The position numbers and the translations under genes were made by a program. DNA of 64,000 nt from the NCBI GenBank assembly GCA_023078555.1, contig CM041200.1:2798001-2862000 (forward strand), written 5' to 3'. Origin of the DNA: Ulva prolifera (taxonomy: Eukaryota > Chlorophyta > Ulvophyceae > Ulvales > Ulvaceae). This document shows, one piece after another, positions 49,748 to 60,968 of the stretch (its first letter is position 1; every line of letters begins with the position of its first letter). The notes beneath the pieces are model-generated. The model saw only the letters and a list, made by a program, of their open reading frames with translations, made no database searches and was not told where the DNA came from.

Positions 49748-49912
49748 TGTTACAAAAGAGTTACAAAAGAGTGAACGGGAGAAAACAAACACTGAAACCG
49801 AATCTCATCCGCATCAACATCAACCTACACTCACAGAGTTACAAAAGAGTTACTTACAGAAGAGTGAACGGGAGAAGACAAATTTAAACACCAAAACCAA
49901 ATCTCATCCGAA
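49748..49912 (-). mobile_element. two tandem LINE-tail stubs, same family as REV3 intron 2 insert
   Basis: Two same-orientation copies (about 49,748-49,825 and 49,838-49,912). Each reads on the minus strand GGATGAGATT(C/T)GGTTT, then TTCTCCCGTTCACTCTT, then (C)TTTTGTAAC, and the last motif is repeated in tandem. No clear target-site duplication is seen. Confidence 0.65.
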
Positions 49913-50162
49913 GCAACATGTTAACAGCAACACACGCACGATCACACTACAATCGCACCCAAGCAAGCACGCCCATACCACGCGAAAACAATTAGTCAGA
50001 GCTTGCATTGCTGCTCAGCTGTAAGCCAGCCAAGGCAGGTCGCAGAGACAAGCTTCAGAAACCGTTCCAGAACCCCCTCAAGCTTCTTGTAGTGTAAAAG
50101 CAGGCAGCAGTCGTCAGGTGGGATATTCGAAGAATTTTTCGAACTGGAGTTCCACAACGCAA

Positions 50163-50182
50163 ATCTCGAATCGATTCGAGAT
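50163..50182. repeat. 20-bp perfect palindrome
   Basis: ATCTCGAATCGATTCGAGAT is its own reverse complement. It lies about 80 bp left of a second, longer palindrome. Confidence 0.9.
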
Positions 50183-50262
50183 ATGCATCGATCGTGCGTA
50201 CGCTGATGGTCTGCCGCGCTTACCGCACCGCACGTCGTTGCACATGTGCCATGCATGGCACA

Positions 50263-50294
50263 TTCCCTCCAACAACATATGTTGTTGGAGGGAA
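50263..50294. repeat. 32-bp perfect palindrome
   Basis: Two 16-bp arms with no spacer: TTCCCTCCAACAACAT at 50263-50278 and its exact complement at 50279-50294. The right arm coincides with the left target-site duplication of the adjacent stub. Confidence 0.95.
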
Positions 50295-50354
50295 CGGGAG
50301 AAAACAAAGCCTGAAACCGAATCTCATCCGCATCAACACCAATGTTGTTGGAGG
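50279..50354 (-). mobile_element. 50-bp LINE stub with 13-bp TSD
   Basis: ATGTTGTTGGAGG occurs at 50279-50291 and 50342-50354. The insert between matches the minus-strand copies at 49.75 and 49.84 kb (GATGCGGATGAGATTCGGTT, then TTTTCTCCCGTTC) but lacks the final ACTCTTTTGTAAC. Its 3' end is therefore internal to that of the other copies. Confidence 0.75.
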
Positions 50355-51195
50355 TGCTTACAACGCCCCTGTTTGACCTCGGTCGTAGAAAGATGGGGTG
50401 CCAGCCGTGTTCTGGCGTGTGCTGCACCGCAGGCGGATCCGGACGTCGCTAGCTGCTTTGAATTCGTTTGCTGCTCCGTGATCGATCACGTTTCCGAGCT
50501 GTTGCTCGCTGAGTGGCACTCAAAAGTAGCTTCAACGGGGTGAGCGTTTCTGGCGCGCGGTCGCGGGATGTTTTTTTTTTAAGTGGCGGGAATGCGTGAT
50601 GGGGACTGCGCTGTCCTGTCGTGCATCTCAGGAACGACGCAGATGCACTCCCGAGCCTGCATGCCTTCATGACATCAATGTATTCGGCAGTGCCGTGCTG
50701 ACACGCGGTGACAGTTCAAAACGGTGTCATACGGTGTTCTATAGAATTCTATTAGCTCTAACATGGCGTGGCTTCGCACGAAGTCGCACGCGGCGTATAT
50801 CTATCCACAGATGTAGCGTCGCTGCCGTGCAAATGCATTTGGCACAGATTCCGCCTTGCACTGGCCGGCGGCTCGGTCTGTCGCGCATCCATGTACCCTT
50901 CATCATGATGATCGCCTCGTGGCCGTGAGTCGTGATCGCGTAGTCAATGGACGCACGTTCACAAGCGCAACTATGCCTGCATGTGCACTGCACGCGCAGG
51001 CTGACATGTGGCCAGTGCTCCAGTGACCGCGATGTTGCGACATGTGCACATGTGGCAGTGAAACTGTGGCACAGCCGAGAGCTCTATTGCCGGATCTGAT
51101 ACGTCTGTTGCTGATGCAGCTGCTGCGAAGCTGTGCACATGGGAAAAAGCTTGCGGATCTTCTGAAGATCTGTCACATGCACTGCTGTCACGTGT

Positions 51196-51218
51196 CTCAA
51201 ATACTGCGAGTATTTGAG
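51196..51218. repeat. 10-bp-arm inverted repeat
   Basis: CTCAAATACT (51196-51205) and AGTATTTGAG (51209-51218) separated by GCG. It can form a hairpin. No adjacent gene. Confidence 0.85.
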
Positions 51219-51996
51219 CTTCGCAATTCTTCGATATCTGCAACTCAAAGAAAATGTTCATGCGGAACAGCGTGTGCGGCATTGATTGTGGCACAGTGAT
51301 CTATTTCGGTTGCCTTACTGTCTGTTTGGCTGCTTTTTCGCCGCTGAATTCTACAATCGTCATTCGATGCTCTCATTTCTGCGGGTCGGCAGAGACCGTG
51401 TGGGCCACTTCAGAGAACAGTCGACGCGTCGCGCTCTGACGTGTGCACCGACATTTTTGCACCATGCACGGAGGATCCGACATTGATCAAAATGCATCGA
51501 GTACCGCGTACCACGGCTCAGAATCCTGCGCAGCCCAAAGGAGCTTCGTAATGATGCGATGTAGGCATATGCAGTGCTATCGCTCAATGCGCAACTGAAC
51601 ATTCCCGGGCCCTGTCGCGTCGACGGCTGCTACGTCATACCTGCTTTCAGTGCGCCCACAGTCCGTTGAAACAACCCGAAAGTTTCTTCCCGCCTATTTT
51701 GTTATATTTTGAAGTGCGTTCCCTCCCGCGGAAGGTTTGGCACAGCAGGCGCACGTCTCATTGACAATGCGAGCCACAGAGAGTTGCCTGTGTTCCGCCG
51801 CTTGATCACGCCCACTTACGCAAATATATATATTACATTGGCCTTGTGCCATGCAATGCAGTGCACACTCTGCGTAGGGTGCTTGCTGAACGATCTCTCC
51901 TGTCGGACGTTGCAAGCACCGCTGCTGATGTTCTCACAACAGGCTCTCGTTGTACGGCATATGACCGCGATGCTATCTCTGCAGATTGAAGATTCA

Positions 51997-54900
51997 ATGG
52001 TGAAGGCATCTACGCAACGAAGAGCGTCCCAACCCGGAGCAACTCCGTCTCGGGACGAGGCAGAAGGCGTCAGCAAACACCAGCCTCCGTCACAAGGAGT
52101 TCGACGCAACTGTCCATGGACTGAAGCTGAGCATTTACTTTTCTTGCTGGGCTTGGAAGAGCATGGCAGAGGGGCATGGAGGGCAATAGCGTCAGACTTC
52201 GTGGGAACGCGCACCGCTACGCAAGTACGCCTCGGGACCCACCATGTCCGACCCCGCCGACCGCCCGACAACGCATTACCCGACAGCCTTGTTGCATGTG
52301 CAATAGGTACCTGGTGTGCCTATGTCCTGTCCCGAGACGGCGGCGTGGTGCCGGTTTTACCGTGGCCCTGTCATCACGCATATTCGTTCGCTGCACGTAG
52401 GTTGTCCCGCGTAGGCTGGTTCTCGATAAAACGTTGGTTTGTCACCTGTTTCGCATGTCTACTCGTGTTGCGGGTGCAGCTCATGGTTGCATCGGGGATA
52501 GGCCGGATCCCGGTTTCAGCAGTGGCTGGAGCATGTCACGCGGGGTTCCGCCCTACTGCATCTCAAATCTGGATAACGACTATGTATGTGCATAATTTAG
52601 GATTGCATCGTGTGTGTATCCTGTGCATCTGGCAGCCTTTGGCTGGCTGCTTCGTGGCCGCTCTGCACAGAGCTCAGGTCGGTCTGTGAGCTCATGCGAG
52701 CGTCGCGGGCGCGCAAGGATGCTAAATCTCAAATCCAGTCTTCAGCGAGTGATCATCCTAGAATCGGTCAACGATTAGCAGATGTGCGATTCCGCTACGG
52801 CCTGGCGCGACCTGGACCTGCAGGATCCTCCGCTGATACTCACCTGCCACGTCAGCCTGCGGCGCGCACATACAGCTGCATCATAGTCCGCAGCCCCTCA
52901 TGCATGCGATCCCTACGCACGTGAGGGCTCGCCTAACCCCATAAATTTCACGGTCCCGAACGTGCTCAATGCTGCTCGTAATCGGTGCAAGAAGCTTCAC
53001 ACCGGATTCCCGCAATTCTCACAAGGGGTGCTGCTATGCAGGTTGCGTCCCATGCACAAAAGTACTTCCTGCGAGAGGGCCTTCCGCCCTCCAAGCGTGA
53101 AAAGAAGCGGCCCTCCATCCACGACATCCGCTGCAGCCGCAACGCCTCACAGGAGGACCGCACGCAGCTCCGCAGCAGCCTGCAGCAGCTCAACCGCGAG
53201 TCCATGGAGTCGAACGACTCGAGGCAAGCCGAGACTCAGCATGCTGGTACGCCTCCCGCCCGGGCCACCCACCCTGCCTCAGCACAGCATGCCGCAACGG
53301 CCTCCGCCTGCAGCCCTGCGTCTGGGCGGCAGCAGCGCCGTCACAGCCTGAAATCCGCGCCATCTGCAGGACCGAAGCTCGGAACAGGCCCCCTTGCCGG
53401 AGGTGCCGGGCGGCCCCGGGCCGAAACGGGCAGCAGCGGAGACACAAGCGTCGCCGCGGGCAGTCGGCCTGCCCCGAGTACGCCCCCCCGCCGCCGCCTG
53501 TGTTTCCCCAGCAGGCCCCCTGTTTCTGACCCGCCGTCACGCAACCTGGATCACTCGCGCCGCAGCCTGCCGTGCAGCCGCCCCCCAGCCACGGGCGTAG
53601 CTCTTGCCACCACGGCACCCCGCGCCGTCTCAGACTCCCCCCCAGCCACAGCCCAGCTGCCCTGCGGCCCCATCTCTGGTGAACTGCCACTTCCGGCTTC
53701 CCGCTGTGCCTGCCACGCAGCACTGCTAGCTGCATGAACATCCCCTGCAACTGCTGCCACAGTGCACACCCTAAACGCGCACATCTGCTGCAGGCATGGC
53801 AAACTGGGGCCCAGACGGAGCCTACTCATATGCAGCCGACGGTGGATCGATGGCCCGCTCTGCTGCCGTGGACTCTGCCGCAGGCCGCCCCCGTGCATGG
53901 AGTTTGCCCGATTGGCAGTTCCCGGGCCGCTCGACACCGCTGGTGTCCGGCCCAGACGCGTTCTTCGGCGGCGCGAGCATTCTGCCCGATACATCCGACC
54001 CTGCTGTCGGCCTGCTGGACCCCCTGTACGACGAAGTGCTCAACTGTGACCTCTCGACAGAGCCCAACGCCGGCTCTCGCGCCCCCATCGGCCGCTCCTC
54101 GGAGATGAGCCTGGAGCACAGCTTTGACCAGACCCAGCTCATGCGGGGCAACAGCGCAGACACGCGGCCGCTGTTCCCACTCTCAGAGGCGCAGCCGACG
54201 ATTGCAGATGAACCTCTCATGCTCGGGTCTGCGCCGGCGCGGGGCCTCCCGGATCGCCGCTCGCCGTGGCAGCCAGCACTCTATGCGCCATTCGGCAATG
54301 CCGAAATGTACGACTCGATGTTCCGCGCGGACGCGGAGGCCGCGTTTGTGCGCGGGCAACCGACGGAGCGCACTTCTATGCCCCACTTCCAGCAGCAGGC
54401 ACAGCGCAGCATGGGCAGCGGGGAGATGATGCCAGGTGATCGGCGCGTGCTCGCGTCGTTCGACTCGAGCCACTGCGCTCAGGCAGGCCTGACGAGCTCG
54501 CTGCCTCAGGCTCAGGCGCAAGGTGCACCGCGCAGCCGGGCGCTCGGAGATGCAGCCGCCTGCAACATGCAACTTCCACAGCTCGGCTCCCTGCTGTCAA
54601 GCCAGTCCGCCCCGGTAAGCCTCTCCCCCACTCCCGCGCTCTCCTTTCCAGTGTGCCCACGCATGCAGCGTGTAGAGAAAGTGCATGACTGGGATGCTGC
54701 ATGATCACAAGCCATTTTGCCGTGAGCCAGAGCCGATGTCTTGACACCGGCATGCTGTGCAGCCAGGCAACGCACTGGCGATGGGTCCGTACTCCAGCGC
54801 CCTGTACCGCCCTACACACCTCTCCCTCGCCACCCCTCTGGCCACTGCCGCGGATGCGGGCTTCAGCGGCGGCGCGGCGGTGATGCCCAGCGGCGACTCG

Positions 54901-55026
54901 GTGGATGACCTCCGCATCCTGGCACAGCGCGCCGATGAGATGGGAATCAGTGCTCCGGACCTGGATCACCAGAACATGGACGAGATCCTGGGGTCCATGA
55001 GCCTCGGCATGGAGATGGACTTGTGA
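51997..55026 (+). CDS. MYB-related transcription factor, SHAQKYF (1R) type
   Basis: Four exons join in phase: 51997-52224, 53042-53246, 53794-54614, 54763-55026, giving about 505 aa. One MYB repeat spans residues 38-87: NCPWTEAEHLLFLLGLEEHG, then WRAIASDFVGTRTATQ and, after intron 1, VASHAQKYF. Trp41 and Trp61 and the SHAQKYF box are intact. KREKKRPSIHDI follows, as in plant and algal CCA1-like/DIV-like factors. Intron 1 splits the domain exactly before VASHAQKYF. The rest is low-complexity, with an acidic, Met/Leu-rich C-terminus (MDEILGSMSLGMEMDL) that could be an activation region. The start at 51997 (MVKASTQRRA) is a choice, since an in-frame ATG exists at 51961 and a possible acceptor (CTCTGCAG) lies between. 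Skipping the second splice would give a proline-rich tail ending at 53737. Target genes cannot be inferred. Confidence 0.88.
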
Positions 55027-57364
55027 CGCTGGATTGTGCCCCAAAGCCGCCTCTCCACGGGCTGTTGAAGCACCCACCTGTGCCTGCGCGGAGTGACGGA
55101 ACTCAGTATGGCGGGCCATGTCAGGCCAAGTCCTGCCCATCAGTTTCCAAGCGTTTGTGCAAGAAATCAACTGCGGTCGCGCGCGTCCCCTGCCCGCAGA
55201 TGCTTGCGTGTTGCCGATGGTTGGAAGTTGTTTATGTGAAAGTCGATGAGCCTATGTGCTCTGTGTCACAGCTGCCACACGTGCTGGCTGCCATGTCGCG
55301 CTACCCAGCACGAGCGTCCAGCACATGTATTGTCCACAAGCTGTACAGTAGCATACTGGGCTGGTGCAGAACTGACTAGCCAGTGCTTGGGTGCCTGTGT
55401 GGCTTGTACAGCCGCTGCCATGGCGTGTACAAGCTGTCCGCAGGCAGGCCTCGCTGTGTGCTGCCAGCTCTGCATTGTCCGGCCCCGCCTGGTGCTCTCT
55501 GGCCCAGTGCGTGGGCGAACCTGTGGCATGTGTCAGAATAGCCAATTGTGTATACCTCCTGCTCGACTGGACTTGCTCCGGTTTTGCTTCTGTAACAAAT
55601 GCTGACATGGGACACATATGTGTGGCGAGTCGATTCCACATGGCCAACACCCGGCAGAGGCTGCATGAAGGCATGTGATCGACCAGACCAAACATCGAAT
55701 TCTAGCCCACATCGTTCGCAAGCACAAATTGAGGCAACTGCAGTAAGCGCAGCAGTCCCAGTCCACACTCACATCCCCTGCCCAGTATCCGGGGGTTTAG
55801 CAATGACCATGCCGATCATATTATTGGGACTTATTCATGCATCTACTACAAGAACTCATTGAGATTTTCTGCTACCCTTAGCCAGATCCCAAAGCATGTC
55901 CTCCAGTCCGACCCCATTGTACCCTCATGCCGCAATCTTCCATCGACCATGCATGCCTCTCACTGTTGAGGTGAGGGTGACGCAGCACGATCGTATGATC
56001 CAAAGCTCTATTGTCTTTTCTGCTCGAGCAGGTCACGGGGATCCCACTGCAACCCTCAAATTCCTGTAAATTGAGGTCTGCTGTGCCACTGTGAACACCC
56101 GATACTGTGCTCTGCTAGAGCTGCATGAGCCGGCCTGCTCCGCATTCTGCAAGCTCACACCGCCGACAAAATGGTTTGCAGCAGTTTGCGACACTGGGCT
56201 TGGTCAGCATCATGGTCATCAGCAATGCCTACAGTGTTGATCACACGCTGACAGTGGCCCATGTGTATGCCTCATGCCACAAAGCTCATCTTGAACACGG
56301 TGTGTGGTGTGTGTGGTTTGCGGCCCAGACGAGCTGGTGTTGAAGGGATGCTCCAGGATTCTAGGGTAAACCATTTATTGGCATACATGCATATCTACAA
56401 TCATATTTGGATAGCTTGTTGTCCCTGACATGCTGACCTCCGTCATTGCATTCTCAATCACGTTTGTTGCAGGCTGGGTCCCAGCATCAACCACTGCCAA
56501 GGCTAAACAGCTAGAGCCTCCTTTTGGCGTGAACATCATTCTAGCACGGACTGACGGCCAAGAAGAAGTCGAGAAAGTGCAGATGGATCGCTCTGGGGAC
56601 ACTTGCTCCACACCCCAAGCGGCCAAGGGACATGGCTGAGCGAAGGGTCATGGCAGAATTTCCGATACGAGACGCTGCTATCGCTGCAGCCATGTGCGAG
56701 GAGGCAGGTAACGATTCCCCGGAAGACTGCCACAGTGTACCTTGAAACACTCCGTGAATGCCCCGTTCGTTGGCAGATGGTCCGGAAGACTCCGGACGCA
56801 AGTGGACTGCAGCTTCATAGCTGTCAGCAGCTGCTCTGAAGTATGACCACTGCTGTCGCCTTCAACGCGGCCGATCCGGGCGTGAAGCTGGTGCTGCATG
56901 ACGTTGTGGCTGCTGCCACTGATACAGCACGGTTGCATCAGCACAAAAGGAGCTCGAGGGCCAGAAAATCGAGTGGCAAGGGCAGACGTCTGTAATTGCG
57001 CGGTGTCGCCCCCCCGGAGGCATGTGTGATGACATTGCGGAATCGGTGAACTGGCCTTGTTGCATGCAGGAAAGATGCTCATTCGGCACAGATGTGTCTA
57101 CAGCATCTCCGTGCCCGTCACGATTCAAAATTCCGGTTGGCATGAGTGCTCTGCAGTCTCACATTTCAGAGAATAATTTTGGTGTCTATGATGCTGGCCT
57201 TCATCGCAGTGTATGTGAGATGGAGGCTTGTAGGGCGCGTGTACGTGTACGGTGCATTCGCATCTGTAACGCACTGCCACATGTTGCACGTGCATGTAGG
57301 CAGCAGGTACTTCTACATGTCTGCATGTAGAAGGTATCTGTACGTGCTGAGCATCTGTATGTAT
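55027..57364. other. intergenic, no gene supported
   Basis: A minus-strand frame near 56,693-56,541 starts MAAAIAASRIGNSAMTLRSA and looks like an organelle-targeting peptide. A second short minus frame follows at 56,375. I cannot join them into a recognisable protein. Confidence 0.35.
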
Positions 57365-58547
57365 GTAGTGACAAAGGATAGAGGCCGGGCACGAGCGCGT
57401 ATGTAGTTACAAAGGACAGAGGCCGGGCAGCGAGCCGTTGCCACGCAAATCCACTCACGCAGTCATGGCACTAGGCCGGGCACGAGCACGTACCACAGCT
57501 CGGCCGGTGATGCCAGCCAAAGATTGAAGCCCCGCACGGAGCACAAGAGCATTCCCCTTGCACAACGCCACACTCAACCGGCGCAGAGCATTCGTCACAA
57601 ACAAAGCACGGTTCACCTTACCACACCGAGACGCAACCTCCGCCAGCCGATTCAAGTGATTCATGGCAGGCCGCCCCAAGCGACCATGCGTCTCATGCGA
57701 CAGCGGCACGAAACTATACGCATCAGGGTCGTACAAACGATAAGCAGTGCGTTTCTGCACGTCCCTCGTCTCCGCAGCACCCCCGTCCTTGCGGGCCGCA
57801 CGGCCGCAATAGGAACCAGCACAGGGGTTCACAACCGACACATCTCCTATGCACAAAGGGTCGCCCGGCGGCATAAACATGATGTCCCCCAGTTTCTCCT
57901 GGGCCACTGCCCTGAACACCTGATCCAGCGCCGTTGCCTGCGCGGCAGCGGCCTGCTCCCCAGGCCCCGCTGGATCCTGACCACCCGGCGCCGCCGCCGC
58001 CGCCAGGGCCGCAGCCTGCGCTGCGTCTGGCGCGTGGCGCCCCATCTGGGCGCTGTGTCCAGCATCGGCGTCGGCGGCCGGAGCAGGCGTAGGTGCCGGC
58101 GCCTCGTCCGCGCGCGCGGTTGGCGGCGGCGGCGGGGCTGCAGGCATCGGCGCCGCGGGCAAGGCCGCCCCACGCGAAGGGCCCGCGACCTGGGAGGCGG
58201 GCTGGGGCGGAGCAGGGGGGGGCGGGCCCAACGGGCCAGCATGGATCTGCCTCGATGCGGCCGCGAGCCGCGCGCGGACGAACGGCGCTGTGCGCGGGAT
58301 GCGCGTGGATGCCACACACGCGTGGGACCCGATCTCGCGCCATTGTTTTTCAACGATATTGTGGCGCGAAGTCCAGGTCCCCGCATTGTGTGTGCAATTC
58401 ATCGCGTGGTCGAGATCATGCGGCTGTATGAGAGTGCCACATTTGCAGCGCGAGCCGACCGCATTGGGAGGGGCTGGGGACATGCCCAGGAGATACCTGC
58501 GCGTATGTAGTTACAAAGGACAGAGGCCGGGCAGCGAGCCGTTGCCA
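57365..58547 (-). mobile_element. 5'-truncated LINE with C-terminal domain, flanked by 49-bp direct repeats
   Basis: A 342-codon minus-strand frame (58483-57455) encodes a cysteine-histidine motif (CKCGTLIQPHDLDHAMNC) and RHNIVEKQW, as at the C-terminus of algal LINE polyproteins. A long Ala/Pro-rich linker follows, then GDVSVVNPCAGSYCGRAA, SFVPLSHETHGRLGRPAMN and ALRRLSVALCKGN. The reverse transcriptase and endonuclease are missing. Identical 49-bp repeats bound it at 57395-57443 and 58499-58547. Each is a copy of the element's 3' end (CCCGGCCTCTGTCCTTTGTA on the minus strand). A third, diverged tail follows at 57365-57394. This is best read as tandem 3' ends of successive insertions, not as LTRs. 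Confidence 0.75.
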
Positions 58548-60968
58548 GGGATACATACCTGCGCGTATGCATGCATGATTACACATAGCCGTATCCATGA
58601 CATCTGTAGTGCAGCATGCTGTCAGGATGCATGCAACAGGATGCATGCAACAGAAGCTGCAAAACACGGGATATCATCCTGCAGGGGGGATATTCGCACG
58701 AGCACTCACTTAAACTGCATCCTAGACCTTGTCACAGCGCTTGCAATGCAATGGGACTTGGCCGGAGCTGCAACGCAAAGATCACTGGCACAATTTGATA
58801 CTGTACACAGGGATCGGCAAGAGTGATTGTAAAAAATCACATTTTTGATTGATCACGCATGCTTGATCACCCTTCAACTTCACCTCCGAGACGAGGCATG
58901 AGGCATGGTGATAATCACGCCGCCGCGAGGCATATTTTAACAATTTATCTTGATGATAGCCATCCTAGTGACTAACAAGGCTATCGCAAGCACAAACGCT
59001 ACTTATACCACAATGGCACCACAGTTTCGGTTCGTTTCAATGTGAACAGTTTTGTTTTCAAACCGCCCCATTTATATGATCGATCCACAATTCGAACATC
59101 TCGTATGAGCACATGCCAAGTGAGCTCATTGACATTCGTACTGCATCACAGCTATGGCCTAGTAACTGCTTGCATGGCACTCGCAGAATATTCGCTACAA
59201 CTGTGTTCCTAGCCAGGATTTCGGTGTAGTCCCTCACACATGGTCATACTATACTAACTTATATGCTATTGAGCTTAACTACAAAACCGTAATGTCGGGC
59301 ATATGTATCACATGCACACTTGCTAAATGTTTATTCCCAACCCTTTCTTCCTGTGGCTGCCATGGCGATCGCGATTGCACAGAAACATGATACACATGTT
59401 TTTTCTTTATGTTTTCACACACCATGCACGTTGCTCCTTCGAGCTCATCACTGAGAATCTGCATCACCCCGGAGTGATTAAGAAATATTATAAATCACTA
59501 AAAAATCGCTGCCATCATGCGTAACTACACATGATAAATCACGCTTGTGCAAAATTGCGAGTGGTCGCCCATCCCTGCTGTAGCACAGAGACAGGTCCAG
59601 TGCATCATGTATGTGAGCACATTAAGTGCTTGACGGTTGCACACAAACTGCACATGGCCACCAAAGTCTGACCAATTCTGATCATACAGAGTGATGGCCA
59701 CACTGCTCCGCACAAAAGTGCCCACTTTGGACCCGCTAATGTGCGATGCAGCATGGCCCAACCTGAGTTTTTTTTTTATCAGCGTCGGCAATTTCACGAG
59801 TCATGAGAAAACAGACGTTGAAGCGTTTCAGAGGGGATGTAAAGCTTTTTGTAGGCTACGCTTGCGGGCAGCTCATCAACAAACGCTGGCTTGAATCTTG
59901 GCGGCACGGAATGATGCCAGTGGTCAGCCAGCGAATCCGCGGCTGCTTCTGAGATACTATCAACATCGTCAGCATCACTTGCAATGCAGTGCACGAACGG
60001 CTGTGTGAATCATTGATTAGCATTAGCCACGATCACACAGTGCATGTAGACATCCTGACGTGCGTTCCGGAGTTTGCTTGCACTCAGCATTGCGACACAA
60101 GAAAGGGCAGGTGCCACGAAGACATTTCGAGAAAGGATAATCTACCCACTGCTTGCAGAAATACCGGTTGTTGAGTAGCAGCAGTAGCGGTGCATACACG
60201 GCCAGGGTGCTGATGGCACAGGAGGTAAGCATGATCATGTGCACACAGATGAATACCCGCCCGGGGAGACCTGCAATGACAATTGAACATGAGTTTCTTG
60301 TGCGTGGGCAGCTGGTGTGGCAGCAGCAAGGGTGGACTATCCGTCTCATCATTACACCAGAACGCACGCATGACCTATCCCAGTCACAGGGGCTGACGAT
60401 CGCTGCAGATGGCCCATCACGGGTCAGGTAGCAAGCGATACATGTCAGGTCGACTGTCGTACAAGGAGCTGTGTTGACACTGCCGTACCCTCCTTGGTTG
60501 CTGTGCAGGTCCTGCCAGCTGCCCTGCCCTGTGATGGACGTTGCCGAAATGGACATTCCACTCCCCAAGTCATGCAGTGCAATGCGTGACCAGGCCATGC
60601 TCGGAGGCACACGTCTTCATCCTGCTTCAAGCCCATGTTGCTCCAGGCCCAGCCTGCCTGCTGCCGGAGCAGCGTCCGTCTTCTCACAGGTGCGTGTGGG
60701 TACCACTGCTAAGGAGCCACGCGATGCTGCTGGTGTCTTCACTCATGTACGGCAGCTGCTGCCGTTTTCACCGCTCCAGGTCTACTCAGCACCTGCGCCC
60801 GCCGCCACATGGCAGAGGGTGGAGAGTGTTGCTATTGCAGCGCTGTGCCGTCTACACAAGATCCAGGGCCCCCCTGGTCATACGCTCGCCTCGCCGAAAC
60901 TCTCACAGCAGCTGCCCAGCACATACAGACTTAGAGACTGTGGCGCACAGAGGGGCCCTGGGCGACCC
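58548..60968. other. intergenic, no gene supported
   Basis: Contains an AT-richer stretch (58.8-59.8 kb) with no frame above about 100 codons. The 299-codon plus-strand frame 60471-61370 overlaps the DPH2 3' exon antisense and has no recognisable motif. Confidence 0.4.

Larger units (their letters stand above)
45491..51996. other. gene-poor region rich in LINE stubs and palindromes
   Basis: About 6.5 kb with no supported gene. Separate entries list the insertions at 46.0, 49.75-49.91 and 50.28 kb and the palindromes at 50.16, 50.26 and 51.20 kb. The 5' part of the MYB transcript may start within the last 300 bp. Confidence 0.4.

Noticed and set aside
56375-56801. Small minus-strand gene with a targeting-peptide-like start (MAAAIAASRIGNSAM)
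   Set aside because: The two short frames cannot be joined into a recognisable protein with confident splice sites. Kept only as a note.
57395-58547. LTR retrotransposon with 49-bp LTRs
   Set aside because: The internal protein is a LINE C-terminal domain and the repeats equal its 3' end. No primer-binding site, polypurine tract or integrase is present.
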